Notes under the pieces: generated by a model
What the model was told of the DNA's origin: nothing
The model's input: only the letters and a program-made list of their open reading frames with translations
Database searches by the model: none
In this document: positions 18,256 through 28,031 of the stretch, piece by piece
How positions within the stretch are numbered: the first letter of the stretch is position 1
Layout: every line of letters starts with the position of its first letter
Translations under genes and position numbers: made by a program
NCBI RefSeq assembly: GCF_900172355.1
Contig: NZ_FWFZ01000014.1
Location: forward strand, 1 to 64,000
Length of the DNA: 64,000 nucleotides
From: Roseisalinus antarcticus
Lineage (GTDB): Bacteria; Pseudomonadota; Alphaproteobacteria; Rhodobacterales; Rhodobacteraceae
Direction of reading: 5' to 3'

Positions 18256-19140
18256 TCAGTCGATCGCGGGAACCGCTTTGAGGTAGGCCGCGATCGCCGC
18301 CCGGTCCTCGTCGGAGAGCTGCGCGGTGTTGAGCACGACGTCCGCCATCTCACCGCCCGCCACGTCGAATTCCGGGGTGAAGCCGCTGTCGAGATAGGCC
18401 ACGATGTCTGCCTCGCTCCAATTCAGCGCACCTGGGGTTATGTTGGGAATCCGCCCCTCGCCCCCGGGGTTCTCCGCGCCCGCCAGCCAGTTGTCATGGT
18501 CGAGGCCCCCGAGCGCATTGCGTGGCGTGTGGCATTCGCCGCAGTGACCCAGCCCCTCGACAAGGTAGCGGCCGCGGGCGATCTGATCGGTCGCGGGGTC
18601 GGTCAGGATCGGCTCGTCGGACAGGAACAGCAGTTTCCACGCCCCGACCGCGCGGCGGATCGAGAACGGAAAGCTGACCTCATGGGGCGCACTGGCCGCG
18701 TCCGACGGGGGCAGGGTGCGCAGAAAGGCCACGAGATCGGCCAGGTCCTGAGGCTCTGCGCGGTTGTAGGAGCCATAGGGGAAGGCGGGGTAGTAATGCG
18801 CCCCCGTGGGCGAGACGCCATCGTGGATCGCATGCATGATCTCGGTGTCGGTCCAGTCGCCGATACCCTGCGGCGACGGAGAGATGTTGGGCGCCACGAA
18901 GACGCCGAAGTCCGAAGCGAACCTGCGCCCGCCGGACAGCACCGGCCGGTCCGAATGATCGGCCTCGGGGTCCACATGGCACGAGGCGCAACCGGCCAGG
19001 GCAAAGGTCACCCGGCCGGCCTCGGCATCGCCGGTCAGCGCCGCGTAGTCGTCCGGCGGCGCACTGGTTCCCGTCACGGCCCAGCCCGCGGCCCCGATCA
19101 CAAGGACGAGGGCCACGGTCCATCGCAGGAGCGGTCTCAA
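18256..19140 (-). CDS. Di-haem cytochrome c
   Basis: 294 residues, exported c-type cytochrome with two haem sites, CASCH (51 to 55) and CGECH (200 to 204). An N-terminal hydrophobic segment (LLRWTVALVLVIGAAGWAV) acts as signal or anchor. The architecture matches the cytochrome subunits of periplasmic dehydrogenases and electron-transfer partners of this group. The start is a TTG whose bases overlap the stop of the cytochrome c' gene (TTGA), so both are made from one message. Electron donor and acceptor are not identifiable. Confidence 0.88.
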   Translation of the reverse strand: MRPLLRWTVALVLVIGAAGWAVTGTSAPPDDYAALTGDAEAGRVTFALAGCASCHVDPEADHSDRPVLSGGRRFASDFGVFVAPNISPSPQGIGDWTDTEIMHAIHDGVSPTGAHYYPAFPYGSYNRAEPQDLADLVAFLRTLPPSDAASAPHEVSFPFSIRRAVGAWKLLFLSDEPILTDPATDQIARGRYLVEGLGHCGECHTPRNALGGLDHDNWLAGAENPGGEGRIPNITPGALNWSEADIVAYLDSGFTPEFDVAGGEMADVVLNTAQLSDEDRAAIAAYLKAVPAID

Positions 19141-19610
19141 TTGTCGCGGGCGCGGTATTCCCGGTGGCAGGCGCCGCAGGTCCCGCCGATGCCGCGCAGG
19201 GCCCCGCCGAGCGCCTCGACCCCGTCGCCGGCGACGGCTTCAAGCGCCATTGCATTCTCGATCAGGTCGGCCCGGTGTTCCGCGAATCCTTCGGGGCTCT
19301 CCCAGATGGCGGGCAGGGCGCGGGTCATGCCGGTGCTGTTGTCCGAGCCCTCTGGCCAGTAGGCCTGCTCGCTGATCTGCGACAGCGCCACCAGGTCGGC
19401 CGCTGCGGTCGTCGCCATCTCGGCGTCGTATTCGATCTCGCCCTGGGCCATGCCGCCCACGATCCCGAGGTTATGGGCATAGAGCTGCATATGGGCCTGC
19501 CGCGCGGCAATCGCGCCGGCAATGGCCGGGTCGACATGGCTTTCCGCGAAAGCGGGGGCGGCAACGCCCATGGCCGCCGCAAACAAAACAGGTCTCGAAA
19601 AAGATGACAT
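19137..19610 (-). CDS. Cytochrome c' (class II cytochrome c)
   Basis: 157 residues. A cleavable signal peptide (VLFAAAMGVAAPAFAES, cut near residue 22) is followed by a four-helix-bundle cytochrome with the haem site near the C-terminus, CGACH (145 to 149), as in all class II cytochromes c. Such proteins bind or buffer NO and O2 or carry electrons in the periplasm. ATG 19610 was chosen because it gives a proper signal peptide. It precedes the di-haem cytochrome with a four-base overlap. Confidence 0.9.
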   Translation of the reverse strand: MSSFSRPVLFAAAMGVAAPAFAESHVDPAIAGAIAARQAHMQLYAHNLGIVGGMAQGEIEYDAEMATTAAADLVALSQISEQAYWPEGSDNSTGMTRALPAIWESPEGFAEHRADLIENAMALEAVAGDGVEALGGALRGIGGTCGACHREYRARDN

Positions 19611-19749
19611 ACGATAAATCCTTACCGGTTCAGGTTTCAATTTCAGGATAGTCGGAGATCGTGGTCTGACCAGTAAGAATTTCGCGAGGCACCTGTTGGA
19701 ATGCGCACCGAGCCCCTTTCTGTCTGCGGGCCAACGGCCGGGCCGGGCG

Positions 19750-19935
19750 TCAGAACCGGCCGCTCCGGGGCCCGGTGGGCTGCAGCGTGGCCCAATCCGG
19801 CCAGCCGACCCAGCGCTCGACCGCGGCGATGGCGACCAGCAGCGCAATCAGGCCCAGCACCAGTTTCACCCGCTGGGCCGACGGCGGCCGCTCGCGCCAT
19901 TTTCGCATCCGCATCAGCCAGCGCATCCAGAACAT
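19750..19935 (-). CDS. Small single-helix membrane protein
   Basis: 61 residues. The N-terminus is basic ([18 protein letters not shown]), then one membrane helix (VKLVLGLIALLVAIAAVERW), then a short tail. No family function is known to me. Its ATG overlaps the hpt stop (TGATG), so it is translationally coupled to hpt; this coupling and the good helix argue that it is real. Confidence 0.65.
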   Translation of the reverse strand: MFWMRWLMRMRKWRERPPSAQRVKLVLGLIALLVAIAAVERWVGWPDWATLQPTGPRSGRF

Positions 19936-20480
19936 CAGCCTTCTCCGGTAAAGCGGACCTTGCCGATGAAGGGCAGGTTGCGGTTGCGCTGCGCATAGTC
20001 GATGCCGTAGCCCACGACGAATTCGTCGGGGATCTCGAAGCCGATCCAGTCGGCCTTGAAATCGACCTCGCGCCGCGCGGGCTTGTCCAGCAGCGCGATG
20101 GTGCGCAGCCGGGCCGGGGTACGCGTGCCGAGGTATTCGCTGACCCGGGCCAGGGTGTGGCCGGTGTCGACGATGTCCTCTACCACCAGCACGTCGCGCC
20201 CGGAGATCTCGCCGCGCAGGTCCTTGAGGATCCGCACCTCGCGCGAGGAGGTCATGCCGTCGCCGTAGGAGGACGCCTCCAGGAAATCCACCTCGACCGG
20301 CAAGTCCAGCTCGCGCACGAGGTCGGCGATGAAGACGAAGGAGCCGCGCAACAACCCGACGACGACCAGCTTGGAGGTGTCGCTGAACTCGGCCTTGATG
20401 AGATGGGACAGCGCCTCGATCCGCGCGGCGATCGCCTTGGCCGAGATCATCTCGTCAATCACGTAGTCGGTCCGCACCAT
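19935..20480 (-). CDS. hpt: Hypoxanthine phosphoribosyltransferase
   Basis: 181 residues, cytoplasmic purine salvage enzyme converting hypoxanthine (and usually guanine) plus PRPP to the nucleotide. The PRPP-binding motif [14 protein letters not shown], the [12 protein letters not shown] loop and the C-terminal [20 protein letters not shown]-type signature (here [12 protein letters not shown]) are present. ATG 20480 follows AAGGAGACG. Together with gpt at 29109 the window carries both main purine salvage transferases. Confidence 0.96.
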   Translation of the reverse strand: MVRTDYVIDEMISAKAIAARIEALSHLIKAEFSDTSKLVVVGLLRGSFVFIADLVRELDLPVEVDFLEASSYGDGMTSSREVRILKDLRGEISGRDVLVVEDIVDTGHTLARVSEYLGTRTPARLRTIALLDKPARREVDFKADWIGFEIPDEFVVGYGIDYAQRNRNLPFIGKVRFTGEG

Positions 20481-20657
20481 CGCCGTCTCCTTGCTGCGCC
20501 GCGCCACCATACCGCGCCGGGGGCCGGTGTCACGGGGGCGATTGGGGTCCTGTGTGGCGGACGCCGGCCCGCTGCGACTCCCGGTCCGACTTGCGCTCGG
20601 GGACGAGGCGACCGACATAAGGCGGGTTAACGCCCGAAGGAGGCCAGACCCGAGCCC

Positions 20658-21101
20658 ATGCCACGCCATTCCGAAACCCGCGTCCTGCCCTACAGCCCGC
20701 AGCAAATGTACGACCTGGTGGCCGATGTGTCCTCCTATCCGGAATTCCTGCCCTGGACGGCCGCCGCCCGCATCCGGTCCCGTGACAGGGTCGAGGACCA
20801 CGAGGTCGTGATCGCGGACCTGGTGATCTCGTTCAGGGTGTTCCGCGAGCGGTTCGGGTCCCGGGTCACGTTGTGGCCCCAGCAGATGACGATCGATACG
20901 GAATACATCGACGGGCCGTTCCGCTATCTGGAAAGCCGGTGGCAGTTCGGCGCGGATCCCGCCGGGTGCAAGGTCAGCTTCGAGGTGGATTTCGAGTTCC
21001 GGAACCGGTTGCTTCAAGGGGCGGCGGGGATGTTCTTCAACGAGGCGATGCAGCGCATCGTGCGTGCCTTCGAACGCCGCGCCAACACGCTCTACAGTTG
21101 A
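20658..21101 (+). CDS. RatA/Coq10-like START-domain protein
   Basis: 147 residues, the whole protein being one SRPBCC/START-like domain. [20 protein letters not shown] and SYPEFLPW are hallmarks; [15 protein letters not shown] and [16 protein letters not shown] complete the fold. Homologues are annotated both as RatA (ribosome-associated, named from an E. coli toxin claim) and as Coq10-like ubiquinone-binding proteins. In alphaproteobacteria the Coq10-like role is at least as plausible. No antitoxin partner gene is adjacent. Confidence 0.88.
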   Translation: MPRHSETRVLPYSPQQMYDLVADVSSYPEFLPWTAAARIRSRDRVEDHEVVIADLVISFRVFRERFGSRVTLWPQQMTIDTEYIDGPFRYLESRWQFGADPAGCKVSFEVDFEFRNRLLQGAAGMFFNEAMQRIVRAFERRANTLYS

Positions 21102-21111
21102 TCTCCGGGAC

Positions 21112-21135
21112 CCAGAATATTCGCGAATATTCTGG
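21112..21135. repeat. 24-bp perfect palindrome, family copy 1
   Basis: CCAGAATATTCG followed by its exact reverse complement. It lies in the 37-bp gap between convergent ratA and gluQ. Two near-identical copies are at 35021 and 39811. There is no T-tract on either side, so it is not a textbook intrinsic terminator. Confidence 0.9.
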
Positions 21136-21138
21136 CGC

Positions 21139-21987
21139 CTAGAGGCCGACCTTCGCGCGGATGTCGGACGGGGTCAGCCCCTCGGCGCGGTAGGTCCGCA
21201 GGCTGCGGGCGTCATCGCGCTTGGCCAGCCTGCGCCCGCGTTCGTCGCGGATCAGGCGATGGTGATGATACTGCGGGATGTTGTGGCCAAGCAGGGTGCC
21301 CAGCAGGACCTGCACCGGCGTCGCCGCGAAAAGGTCGACGCCACGCACCACCTCCGTCACCCCCTGCAGGGCGTCGTCCACCACCACCGCCAGGTGATAG
21401 GCCACCTCGCCGGTCTGGCGCCGTTCCAGCACGATGTCGCCGGTGCCCTCTACCAGGCTCTCGGCCGTGACCCTGTGGGAGCCGCACTGCTCGGGGCCGC
21501 TCTCGAAGAAACTCAGGCCCCCGGCGGGTAGGGCTTCGACCGCCCGGGCCATGTCCAGCCGCAGCGCATCGCCCTCCCGCCGCGAGGCCATGGGCCGGCC
21601 GCGGCAGGTGCCGGGATAGAGGATCCCGTCCGGCCCCACCATCGGCGCACCCTCCTGCGGGGCCGACAGGGCCGCGCGGATGTCGCCCCGCGTGCAGGAG
21701 CAGGGATAGACCAACCCCGCGTCGGCAAGCCGCGCCAGCGCCGCCTCGAAGTCGTCAAGGTGATCGGATTGCCGCCGCACCGGCGTGGGCCAGTCGAGGC
21801 CGAGCCAGTGCAGGTCCTCGACGATCAGCCGTTCCCAGTCCGGTTTCGACCGGGCGCGGTCGATGTCCTCCATCCGCAAGAGGAACGTCCCCCCGGCCGC
21901 CCGCGCCCGGTCGAACCCGGTCAGCGCCGAGAAGGCGTGGCCTAGGTGCAGCGGCCCGGTCGGCGAGGGGGCGAAACGGGTGATCAC
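21139..21987 (-). CDS. gluQ: Glutamyl-Q tRNA(Asp) synthetase
   Basis: 282 residues. GluQRS attaches glutamate to the queuosine base of tRNA-Asp. The catalytic core resembles GluRS but lacks the anticodon-binding domain, as the length shows. Class I signatures: [14 protein letters not shown] (HIGH box) and RLAKRDDA (KMSKS-like). The CSC...C zinc site (YPCSCTRGD and YPGTCRGR) is present. GTG 21987 was chosen so that the protein begins [11 protein letters not shown]; upstream codons have no homology. Confidence 0.93.
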   Translation of the reverse strand: MITRFAPSPTGPLHLGHAFSALTGFDRARAAGGTFLLRMEDIDRARSKPDWERLIVEDLHWLGLDWPTPVRRQSDHLDDFEAALARLADAGLVYPCSCTRGDIRAALSAPQEGAPMVGPDGILYPGTCRGRPMASRREGDALRLDMARAVEALPAGGLSFFESGPEQCGSHRVTAESLVEGTGDIVLERRQTGEVAYHLAVVVDDALQGVTEVVRGVDLFAATPVQVLLGTLLGHNIPQYHHHRLIRDERGRRLAKRDDARSLRTYRAEGLTPSDIRAKVGL

Positions 21988-22047
21988 GGTCCGGGCTCTA
22001 TCAGGTCGCGGTAGACTTGGGGGGCAGGTCACGTTAAGCAAAAAAAC

Positions 22048-22800
22048 ATGGACATTATTCTTTGCGCCACGCAGCGTTGCGGATCAACTCTCGTCGTCGA
22101 AGACATGCGGAACACGACCGTTCTCGGAGTGCCGGGAGAGTGGTTCATACCGTGGAATCCAGAAGATAAATCAGTGAACTGGCTGAGGAGAGTTCCACGT
22201 GTTGAAAGCCAAGGGCGCTCGGCCAACGGCGTCACTGCGGTAAAGATAATGGCGAATCAGGCTGGGAATGTTGACAAGTGCCTTTCTGCGCATGCTGAAG
22301 GCACCCAAGGACTCTGGCCCTTTTTTGCAGCAACGTTCAAGAATGCGAAATGGATTTTTTTGCGCCGGAATAATGTGGTCGAGCAGGCAATATCGCGAGT
22401 AATGGCGAAGCAAACAAGCGTCAACCATGCTACGTCTGGTACCGAGCATTTTGCCGGGAAAACCTTGAAGGGGTACGATAAGCAGTACAATTCTAAGGTA
22501 ACGTACAGTTACGATGAAATACTTCAGGCCGCCACTGCGGTGACCTTGGAAAATATTGCCTGGGATAGATTTTTCGATAGTCATCGGATAAAACCCTTGC
22601 GACTTTTTTACGAAGATACGGCTTTTGATGAGAGGATGTCTCATCTCGACGAAATTTCAGCTCTTGTAGGGCTTGGCAACGTGCGCAAAGAGCCCAGACA
22701 AATGGTTAAACTTGCGAATGAGAAAAACAGAGAATGGAAAGAGCGCTTTTTTATAGACGCCGAGAAAAATAGATTTCGGCCTATATTTCGGCCAATATAG
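22048..22800 (+). CDS. Stf0-type sulfotransferase (horizontally acquired)
   Basis: 250 residues. ILCATQRCGSTLVVEDM is the PAPS 5'-phosphosulfate-binding loop of the Stf0/sulfotransferase family. The 3'-phosphate-binding segment is WIFLRRNNVVEQAIS, with the conserved arginine. These enzymes transfer sulfate from PAPS to a carbohydrate or lipid acceptor; the acceptor is unknown. The gene is strikingly AT-rich against its neighbours and its codon use differs (many AAA, TTT, ATA). It ends exactly where the interrupted cyclic-nucleotide-binding gene begins, so it probably arrived by transfer. Confidence 0.85.
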   Translation: MDIILCATQRCGSTLVVEDMRNTTVLGVPGEWFIPWNPEDKSVNWLRRVPRVESQGRSANGVTAVKIMANQAGNVDKCLSAHAEGTQGLWPFFAATFKNAKWIFLRRNNVVEQAISRVMAKQTSVNHATSGTEHFAGKTLKGYDKQYNSKVTYSYDEILQAATAVTLENIAWDRFFDSHRIKPLRLFYEDTAFDERMSHLDEISALVGLGNVRKEPRQMVKLANEKNREWKERFFIDAEKNRFRPIFRPI

Positions 22801-23144
22801 AGCGCATCGGCCGGATCGCCCCGCGCTAAGATCGCCGTCCCCGCGCCCACCCGGCGGGCCCGGCTGACCGATTTCAGCACCGAGAAATCCGTCGGGGCCC
22901 CGGCGCGGCCCGCGGCGATCTTGCGGCGCATGGAGAGGATCTCCCACAGGCGCCAGGAGTTGAAGGGCAGCAGCAGGAGCTCCATCCCAAGCACCGGCCA
23001 GTGCTCGCCGGCTACGCCGTAGATGATGAACAGCACGCTGGAGACGATGGCCGCGATCCGCAGCGGCACCATCGTCTTCATCGCGTAGGTGATCACGGTG
23101 ACAGCCGCCGCCATCCAGCCGACGATTTCGATCCAGTCCAGCAT
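22801..23144 (-). pseudogene. Membrane protein with cyclic-nucleotide-binding domain, 3' end deleted
   Basis: The intact part starts MLDWIEIVGWMAAAVTVITY and has three membrane helices up to about residue 65. It then enters a CNMP-binding domain (VLKSVSRARRVGAGTAILAR, then GDPADALY). Homology stops at Tyr of GDPADALY, precisely at the junction with the AT-rich sulfotransferase gene. The frame then runs on through antisense sulfotransferase sequence to 22641. Most of the nucleotide-binding domain, including the phosphate-binding cassette, is missing. It was probably a cAMP- or voltage-independent membrane sensor before truncation. Confidence 0.75.
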
Positions 23145-23218
23145 GGCATTCCTCCCGACCCGCAGGCGAACCTACGCCCGGGGCAGGGGCGCGACAACCG
23201 CTGCTTGGGGACCTTGGT

Positions 23219-24574
23219 TCAAGCCGCGGACTGGCGGCTCTGGCCGAGCCAGTCGCGCCAATCGGCCTTGGCGCGGTCGGTATAGGCGCGGTAGCGCTCT
23301 ACCCGGCCCTTGCGCCCGCCCTTGAAGCCGCCGACCGGCGGGAACAGCCCGAAGTTCACGTTCATCGGCTGGAATGTCTTGGCCTCGGCCCCGCCGGTGA
23401 TGTGGGTGACCAGGGCCCCCACGGCCGTGGTCGGCGGCACGGGCGCGAGGCGGCGCCCCTGCATCTCCGCCGCGGCCAGGCGCCCGGCCAAAAGGCCCAT
23501 GGCGCCGCTTTCCACGTAGCCCTCGACCCCGGTGATCTGGCCGGCAAAGCGGATGTTGGGCCGCGAGCGCAGCCGCATCTCGCCGTCCAGAAGCGTGGGC
23601 GAGTTGAGGAACGTGTTGCGGTGGATCCCGCCAAGCCGCGCGAAGGACGCCTCGGAAAGCCCAGGAATCATGCGGAAAACCTCCGTCTGGCCACCGTATT
23701 TCATCTTCGTCTGGAAGCCGACGATGTTGTAGAGCGTGCCCAGGGCGTTGTCGCGCCGCAGCTGGACGACGGCATGGGGTTTGACGTCCGGATCATGGGC
23801 ATTGGTCAGCCCGCGCGGCTTCATCGGCCCGTGGCGCAGGGTCTCGCGGCCGCGTTCTGCCATCACCTCGATCGGCAGGCAGCCGTCGAAATAGCCGGCC
23901 ATCTCGCCCTCGCGGAACTCGGTCTTGGGCGCGGCCAGCAACGCGTCGATGAAGGCCTCGTACTGGTCCCTGGTCATCGGGCAATTGATGTAGGCGCGCT
24001 GTTCCTCCAGCGTGTCGCCCTTGTCATAGCGCGACTGCTCCCACGCGACGGACATGTCGATCGTGTCGGCGTAGACGATGGGCGCGATGGCGTCGAAAAA
24101 GGCCAGCGCCTCTTCGCCGGTCTCGGCGCGGATCGCCTCGGCCAGCGCACCCGAGGTCAGCGGCCCGGTCGCGATGATCCACTGGCCCTCGCCGGGCAGC
24201 TCGGCGATCTCCTCGGCGCTGGTCTCGATCAGCGGGTGCGCCAGAAGACGCTCTGTCACGCCGGCGGAAAAGCCGTCGCGGTCGACGGCCAGGGCCCCGC
24301 CCGCGGGCAGCTTGTGCCGGTCGGCCATCTCCATCAGAAGGCCGCCCGCCGCCCGCATCTCCCAATGGAGGAGGCCGACGGCGTTCTGCTCGTCATCGTC
24401 GGACCGGAAGGAGTTGGAACAGACCATCTCGGCGAAATCGCCGGTTCTGTGCGCGAAGGTTTCGACCTTGGGCCGCATTTCGTGGATCACCACGCGGATG
24501 CCGGCCTGTGCCGCCTGCCAGGCCGCTTCGGACCCGGCCATGCCGCCGCCGACGATGTGTAGGATATCTGTCAT
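23219..24574 (-). CDS. trmFO: Folate/FAD-dependent tRNA m5U54 methyltransferase
   Basis: 451 residues. TrmFO makes ribothymidine at tRNA position 54 using methylene-tetrahydrofolate and FADH2. [20 protein letters not shown] is the FAD-binding Rossmann start. [16 protein letters not shown] holds the conserved catalytic cysteine, and [20 protein letters not shown] and [12 protein letters not shown] are family signatures. ATG 24574 is used rather than the upstream open frame. Alphaproteobacteria commonly use TrmFO where enterobacteria use TrmA. Confidence 0.96.
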   Translation of the reverse strand: MTDILHIVGGGMAGSEAAWQAAQAGIRVVIHEMRPKVETFAHRTGDFAEMVCSNSFRSDDDEQNAVGLLHWEMRAAGGLLMEMADRHKLPAGGALAVDRDGFSAGVTERLLAHPLIETSAEEIAELPGEGQWIIATGPLTSGALAEAIRAETGEEALAFFDAIAPIVYADTIDMSVAWEQSRYDKGDTLEEQRAYINCPMTRDQYEAFIDALLAAPKTEFREGEMAGYFDGCLPIEVMAERGRETLRHGPMKPRGLTNAHDPDVKPHAVVQLRRDNALGTLYNIVGFQTKMKYGGQTEVFRMIPGLSEASFARLGGIHRNTFLNSPTLLDGEMRLRSRPNIRFAGQITGVEGYVESGAMGLLAGRLAAAEMQGRRLAPVPPTTAVGALVTHITGGAEAKTFQPMNVNFGLFPPVGGFKGGRKGRVERYRAYTDRAKADWRDWLGQSRQSAA

Positions 24575-24728
24575 GGGGGTGATGTAACGCGCCAGTGCCG
24601 CCCTGCAAAGGGGCCAATGCCGCCCGCGCAATGTGGCGGCGACCGGGCCCGGGCCGCGGGGAAGTCGCCCCGGTGGCCCGGCCCGCCGCCCAGATGGCCC
24701 GGGCCGGCGGTCCGGTCCAGGTCCAGGT

Positions 24729-27494
24729 CTAGGTTTCGGTCCCGGGCGCCTCGTCTTCGCCCTGGTCGGCGATCCAGGCCACGCTGACGACTTCCTCGTT
24801 CTTGCCGGTGTTGAAGACCTTCACGCCGCCCGCAGACCGGGACCGGAACGAGATCCCGTCCACCGGGACCCGGATCGACTGGCCCATGTTGGTGACCAGC
24901 ATGATCTGATCGTCGATCTCGACCGGGAAGGTCGAGACCACGGCCCCGCCGCGCATCGCGCGGTCCATGGCCGAGACCCCCTGGCCGCCACGGCCGCGCA
25001 GCGGGTAGTCATGCGAAGAGCTGAGCTTGCCCTGACCCTTGGCGGTGATCGTCAGGATCAGGTTCTCGGAGGCCGACATCTTGGCGAAGCGTTCCAGCGG
25101 CAGGTCGCCGGCAAGCGCGGTTTCCTCCTCGTCGGCATCGCCGTCGTCCGGGGCGCCCATCTGGGCGCGCCGCATCTTGAGGTAGGCGGCCCGTTCCTCG
25201 GGCGTGGCCTCGAAATGCCGGATCACCGCCATCGAGACGACGCGGTCCCCCGGCTGCAGCCGGATGCCGCGCACCCCGGTCGAGTTGCGGCTGTTGAACA
25301 CCCGCATGATCGGGCTGCCCTGGCTGTCGGTGCCGCCGATGTGGAACCGGATCGCCCGGCCGCCGGCGGTGACCAGCATCATGTCGTCATCCTCGGAGCA
25401 GATCCGTGCCCCGATCAGCTTGACCGCGCCGTCCTCGGGCAGCTTCATTGCGATCTTGCCGTTGCGCATGACATTGGTGAAGTCCGACAGCCGGTTGCGG
25501 CGGACATCGCCCGCGCTGGTGGCAAACACGATGTTGAGGTCGTTCCACTCGTCCTCGTCGCGGTCCACCGGCATGATCGCGGCGATCGAGACGCCTTGCG
25601 GAATAGGCAGGATGTTGACGATCGCCTTGCCGCGCGAGGTGCGCCCGCCCAGCGGCAGCCGCCAGGTCTTGAGCTTGTAGACCATCCCGTCGGTGGTGAA
25701 GAACAACAGCGGCGTGTGGGTGTTGGCGACGAACAGCGTGGTCACCACGTCCTCTTCCTTGAGGTCCCCGCCCGAAAGCCCCTTGCCGCCGCGCCGCTGC
25801 GCCCGGAAATCGGCCAGCGCCGTGCGCTTGATATAGCCGCCCTGGGTGACGGTCACGACCATGTCCTCGCGCTCGATGAGGTCCTCGTCCTCCATGTCGC
25901 CGGACCAGTCCACGATCTCGGTGCGGCGCGGTACGGCAAAGAGCTCCCGGACCTCGCGCAGCTCGGTCGAGACGATCTCGAGGATACGCTCGCGCGAGCC
26001 CAGGATGTCGAGGTATTCCTTGATCCTGGCGGCCAGTTCCTCCAACTCGTCGGTGACTTCCTTGACGCCCAGCTGGGTCAGTCGCTGCAGCCGCAGATCG
26101 AGGATCGCGCGGACCTGGCGGTCGGACAGGTTGTAGGTCCCGTCCTCGTTCATCGTATGGGTCGGGTCGTCGATCAGCCGGATGTAATCGGCGATGTCAT
26201 GGGCGGGCCAGCGCCGCTCCATCAACTTTTCGCGGGCCTCGGCGGCATCGGCGGACGACCGGATCGTGGCGACGACCTCGTCGACGTTGGTGACGGCCAC
26301 GGCCAGGCCGCAGAGGATGTGGCTGCGGTCGCGGGCCTTGTTCAGCTCGAACGCGGTGCGGCGGGCGACGACATCCTCGCGGAAGTCGATGAAGGCGGAC
26401 AGAAACCCGCGCAGGTTCAGCGTCTCCGGCCGGCCGCCGTTCAGCGCCAGCATGTTGCAGCCGAAATGCACCTGCATCGGCGTGAAGCGGAAGAGCTGGT
26501 TCAGAACGACTTCGGCGGTGGCGTCACGCTTGAGCTCGACCACCACGCGCACGCCGTTGCGGTCGCTTTCGTCCTGCACGTGGGCGATGCCCTCGATCCT
26601 CTTGTCGCGGGCGGTTTCGGCGATCTTCTCGATCATCGAGGCCTTGTTCACCTGGTAGGGGATCTCGTCCAGCACGATGGCATAGCGGTCCTTGCGGATC
26701 TCCTCGACCCGGGTCTTCGCCCGGATGATGACCGAGCCGCGCCCCTCGAGGTAGGCCTTGCGCGCCCCCGACCGGCCCAGGATGATCCCGCCCGTCGGGA
26801 AATCCGGGGCAGGGATATAGTCGATCAGGTCCTCCGAGGTCAGATCCGGGTTCTCGATCAGCGCGAGGGTCGCATCGGCCACCTCGCCAAGGTTGTGGGG
26901 CGGGATCCGCGTGGCCATGCCGACGGCGATGCCCTCCGCCCCGTTCACCAGCAGGTTCGGAAAGCGCGCCGGCAGAACCGAGGGTTCCTTCTGCTTGCCG
27001 TCGTAATTGTCCTGGAAATCGACCGTGCCCTTGTCGATGTCGGCCAGGATATAGGCCGCGGGCCGGTCCATGCGGACCTCGGTATAGCGCATGGCCGCCG
27101 GGCTGTCGCCATCCATGGAGCCGAAGTTGCCCTGGCCGTCGAGCAGCGGCAGGGACATCGAGAAATCCTGTGCCATCCGCACCAGCGCGTCATAGATCGC
27201 GCTGTCGCCGTGCGGGTGATACTGGCCCATGACGTCGCCCACCGGACGCGCCGATTTGCGATAGGGCTTGTCGTGGGTGTTGCCGGTCTCGCTCATCGCG
27301 AACAGGATCCGCCGGTGCACCGGCTTCAGCCCGTCGCGCAGGTCCGGAATCGCGCGGCTGACGATGACCGACATGGCATAGTCGAGGTAGGACGTGCGCA
27401 TCTCGTCTTCGATAGAAATGCTCGGCCCCGCCGGACGGGGCGGTGGACCGCCCGTTTCTTCACCGTTTTCAGGGATTTGATCGTCGTCGCTCAC
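24729..27494 (-). CDS. gyrA: DNA gyrase subunit A
   Basis: 921 residues from the GTG at 27494 ([11 protein letters not shown]). A further upstream frame exists but lacks homology. It is the cleavage and religation subunit of DNA gyrase. [20 protein letters not shown] opens the winged-helix domain. The catalytic tyrosine is Tyr137 in [10 protein letters not shown], offset by 15 from E. coli Tyr122. The quinolone-resistance region reads [15 protein letters not shown] with Ser98 and Asp102, the wild-type pair. A C-terminal beta-pinwheel with the GyrA-box-like [12 protein letters not shown] (about 555) follows. An acidic insertion ([15 protein letters not shown], about 830) is a lineage feature. 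Long antisense frames here are shadows. Confidence 0.96.
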   Translation of the reverse strand: MSDDDQIPENGEETGGPPPRPAGPSISIEDEMRTSYLDYAMSVIVSRAIPDLRDGLKPVHRRILFAMSETGNTHDKPYRKSARPVGDVMGQYHPHGDSAIYDALVRMAQDFSMSLPLLDGQGNFGSMDGDSPAAMRYTEVRMDRPAAYILADIDKGTVDFQDNYDGKQKEPSVLPARFPNLLVNGAEGIAVGMATRIPPHNLGEVADATLALIENPDLTSEDLIDYIPAPDFPTGGIILGRSGARKAYLEGRGSVIIRAKTRVEEIRKDRYAIVLDEIPYQVNKASMIEKIAETARDKRIEGIAHVQDESDRNGVRVVVELKRDATAEVVLNQLFRFTPMQVHFGCNMLALNGGRPETLNLRGFLSAFIDFREDVVARRTAFELNKARDRSHILCGLAVAVTNVDEVVATIRSSADAAEAREKLMERRWPAHDIADYIRLIDDPTHTMNEDGTYNLSDRQVRAILDLRLQRLTQLGVKEVTDELEELAARIKEYLDILGSRERILEIVSTELREVRELFAVPRRTEIVDWSGDMEDEDLIEREDMVVTVTQGGYIKRTALADFRAQRRGGKGLSGGDLKEEDVVTTLFVANTHTPLLFFTTDGMVYKLKTWRLPLGGRTSRGKAIVNILPIPQGVSIAAIMPVDRDEDEWNDLNIVFATSAGDVRRNRLSDFTNVMRNGKIAMKLPEDGAVKLIGARICSEDDDMMLVTAGGRAIRFHIGGTDSQGSPIMRVFNSRNSTGVRGIRLQPGDRVVSMAVIRHFEATPEERAAYLKMRRAQMGAPDDGDADEEETALAGDLPLERFAKMSASENLILTITAKGQGKLSSSHDYPLRGRGGQGVSAMDRAMRGGAVVSTFPVEIDDQIMLVTNMGQSIRVPVDGISFRSRSAGGVKVFNTGKNEEVVSVAWIADQGEDEAPGTET

Positions 27495-27689
27495 GTCTGG
27501 GCCCGCCCCTGCGTCGCTGCTATATGTTGTTTGTCTGGGTATATCACCGTCAAGGGATGGGGTGCAATGGCTGCCCGTCCGTCGCTTGTCAGCAGCCACC
27601 GGAGATGGCTGCTAGTACTTTGTCTTTATTGACTTTTAGCGTCTCTGTGGTGGGATGGGTCAAGAAACGCAACCAGTCAGAGGCGGCAG

Positions 27690-27953
27690 ATGACCGAAAC
27701 AGAGTTGATGCTCAAGGGCTATGGCCTGACCACGGCGCAGATGTTCTACCGGATGCCCGATCATCCCCATGTTCTCAACACCTTCATCTGGCAGGATTAC
27801 GACCTTGCCCCCGACCACGACCGGCTGCTGAAGTTCATCGACTTCTGGCACGCCCGGATCGACGGTCCGCTGCATTCCGTCCAGTATACGCACCGCAAGC
27901 TGATCGCGCCGGGGGAATGGCGCAACGTGGTGGGCGAATTCACCTACCACTGA
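27690..27953 (+). CDS. usg: Usg family protein
   Basis: 87 residues. LMLKGYGLTTAQMFYRMPDH, TFIWQDYDLAPDHDRL and LHSVQYTHRKLIAPGEWRNV are strongly conserved in alphaproteobacterial Usg proteins. The family was named for lying upstream of trpF in Caulobacter and has no established biochemical role. It is divergent from gyrA. Confidence 0.93.
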   Translation: MTETELMLKGYGLTTAQMFYRMPDHPHVLNTFIWQDYDLAPDHDRLLKFIDFWHARIDGPLHSVQYTHRKLIAPGEWRNVVGEFTYH

Positions 27954-28031
27954 CATCCGGCCCGCAATGTCCTATGTGACGGTCGAGGGCGCTTTTCGCG
28001 GGCGCCCACCGACATCACGAAGGGCAAGACC

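Noticed and set aside
20658-21101. Toxin of a toxin-antitoxin pair (RatA)
   Set aside because: No RatB-like or antitoxin gene is adjacent; the domain fits a Coq10-like role equally well.
24633-27632. Plus-strand open frame opposite gyrA
   Set aside because: Composition shadow of gyrA; no start, ribosome site or family.
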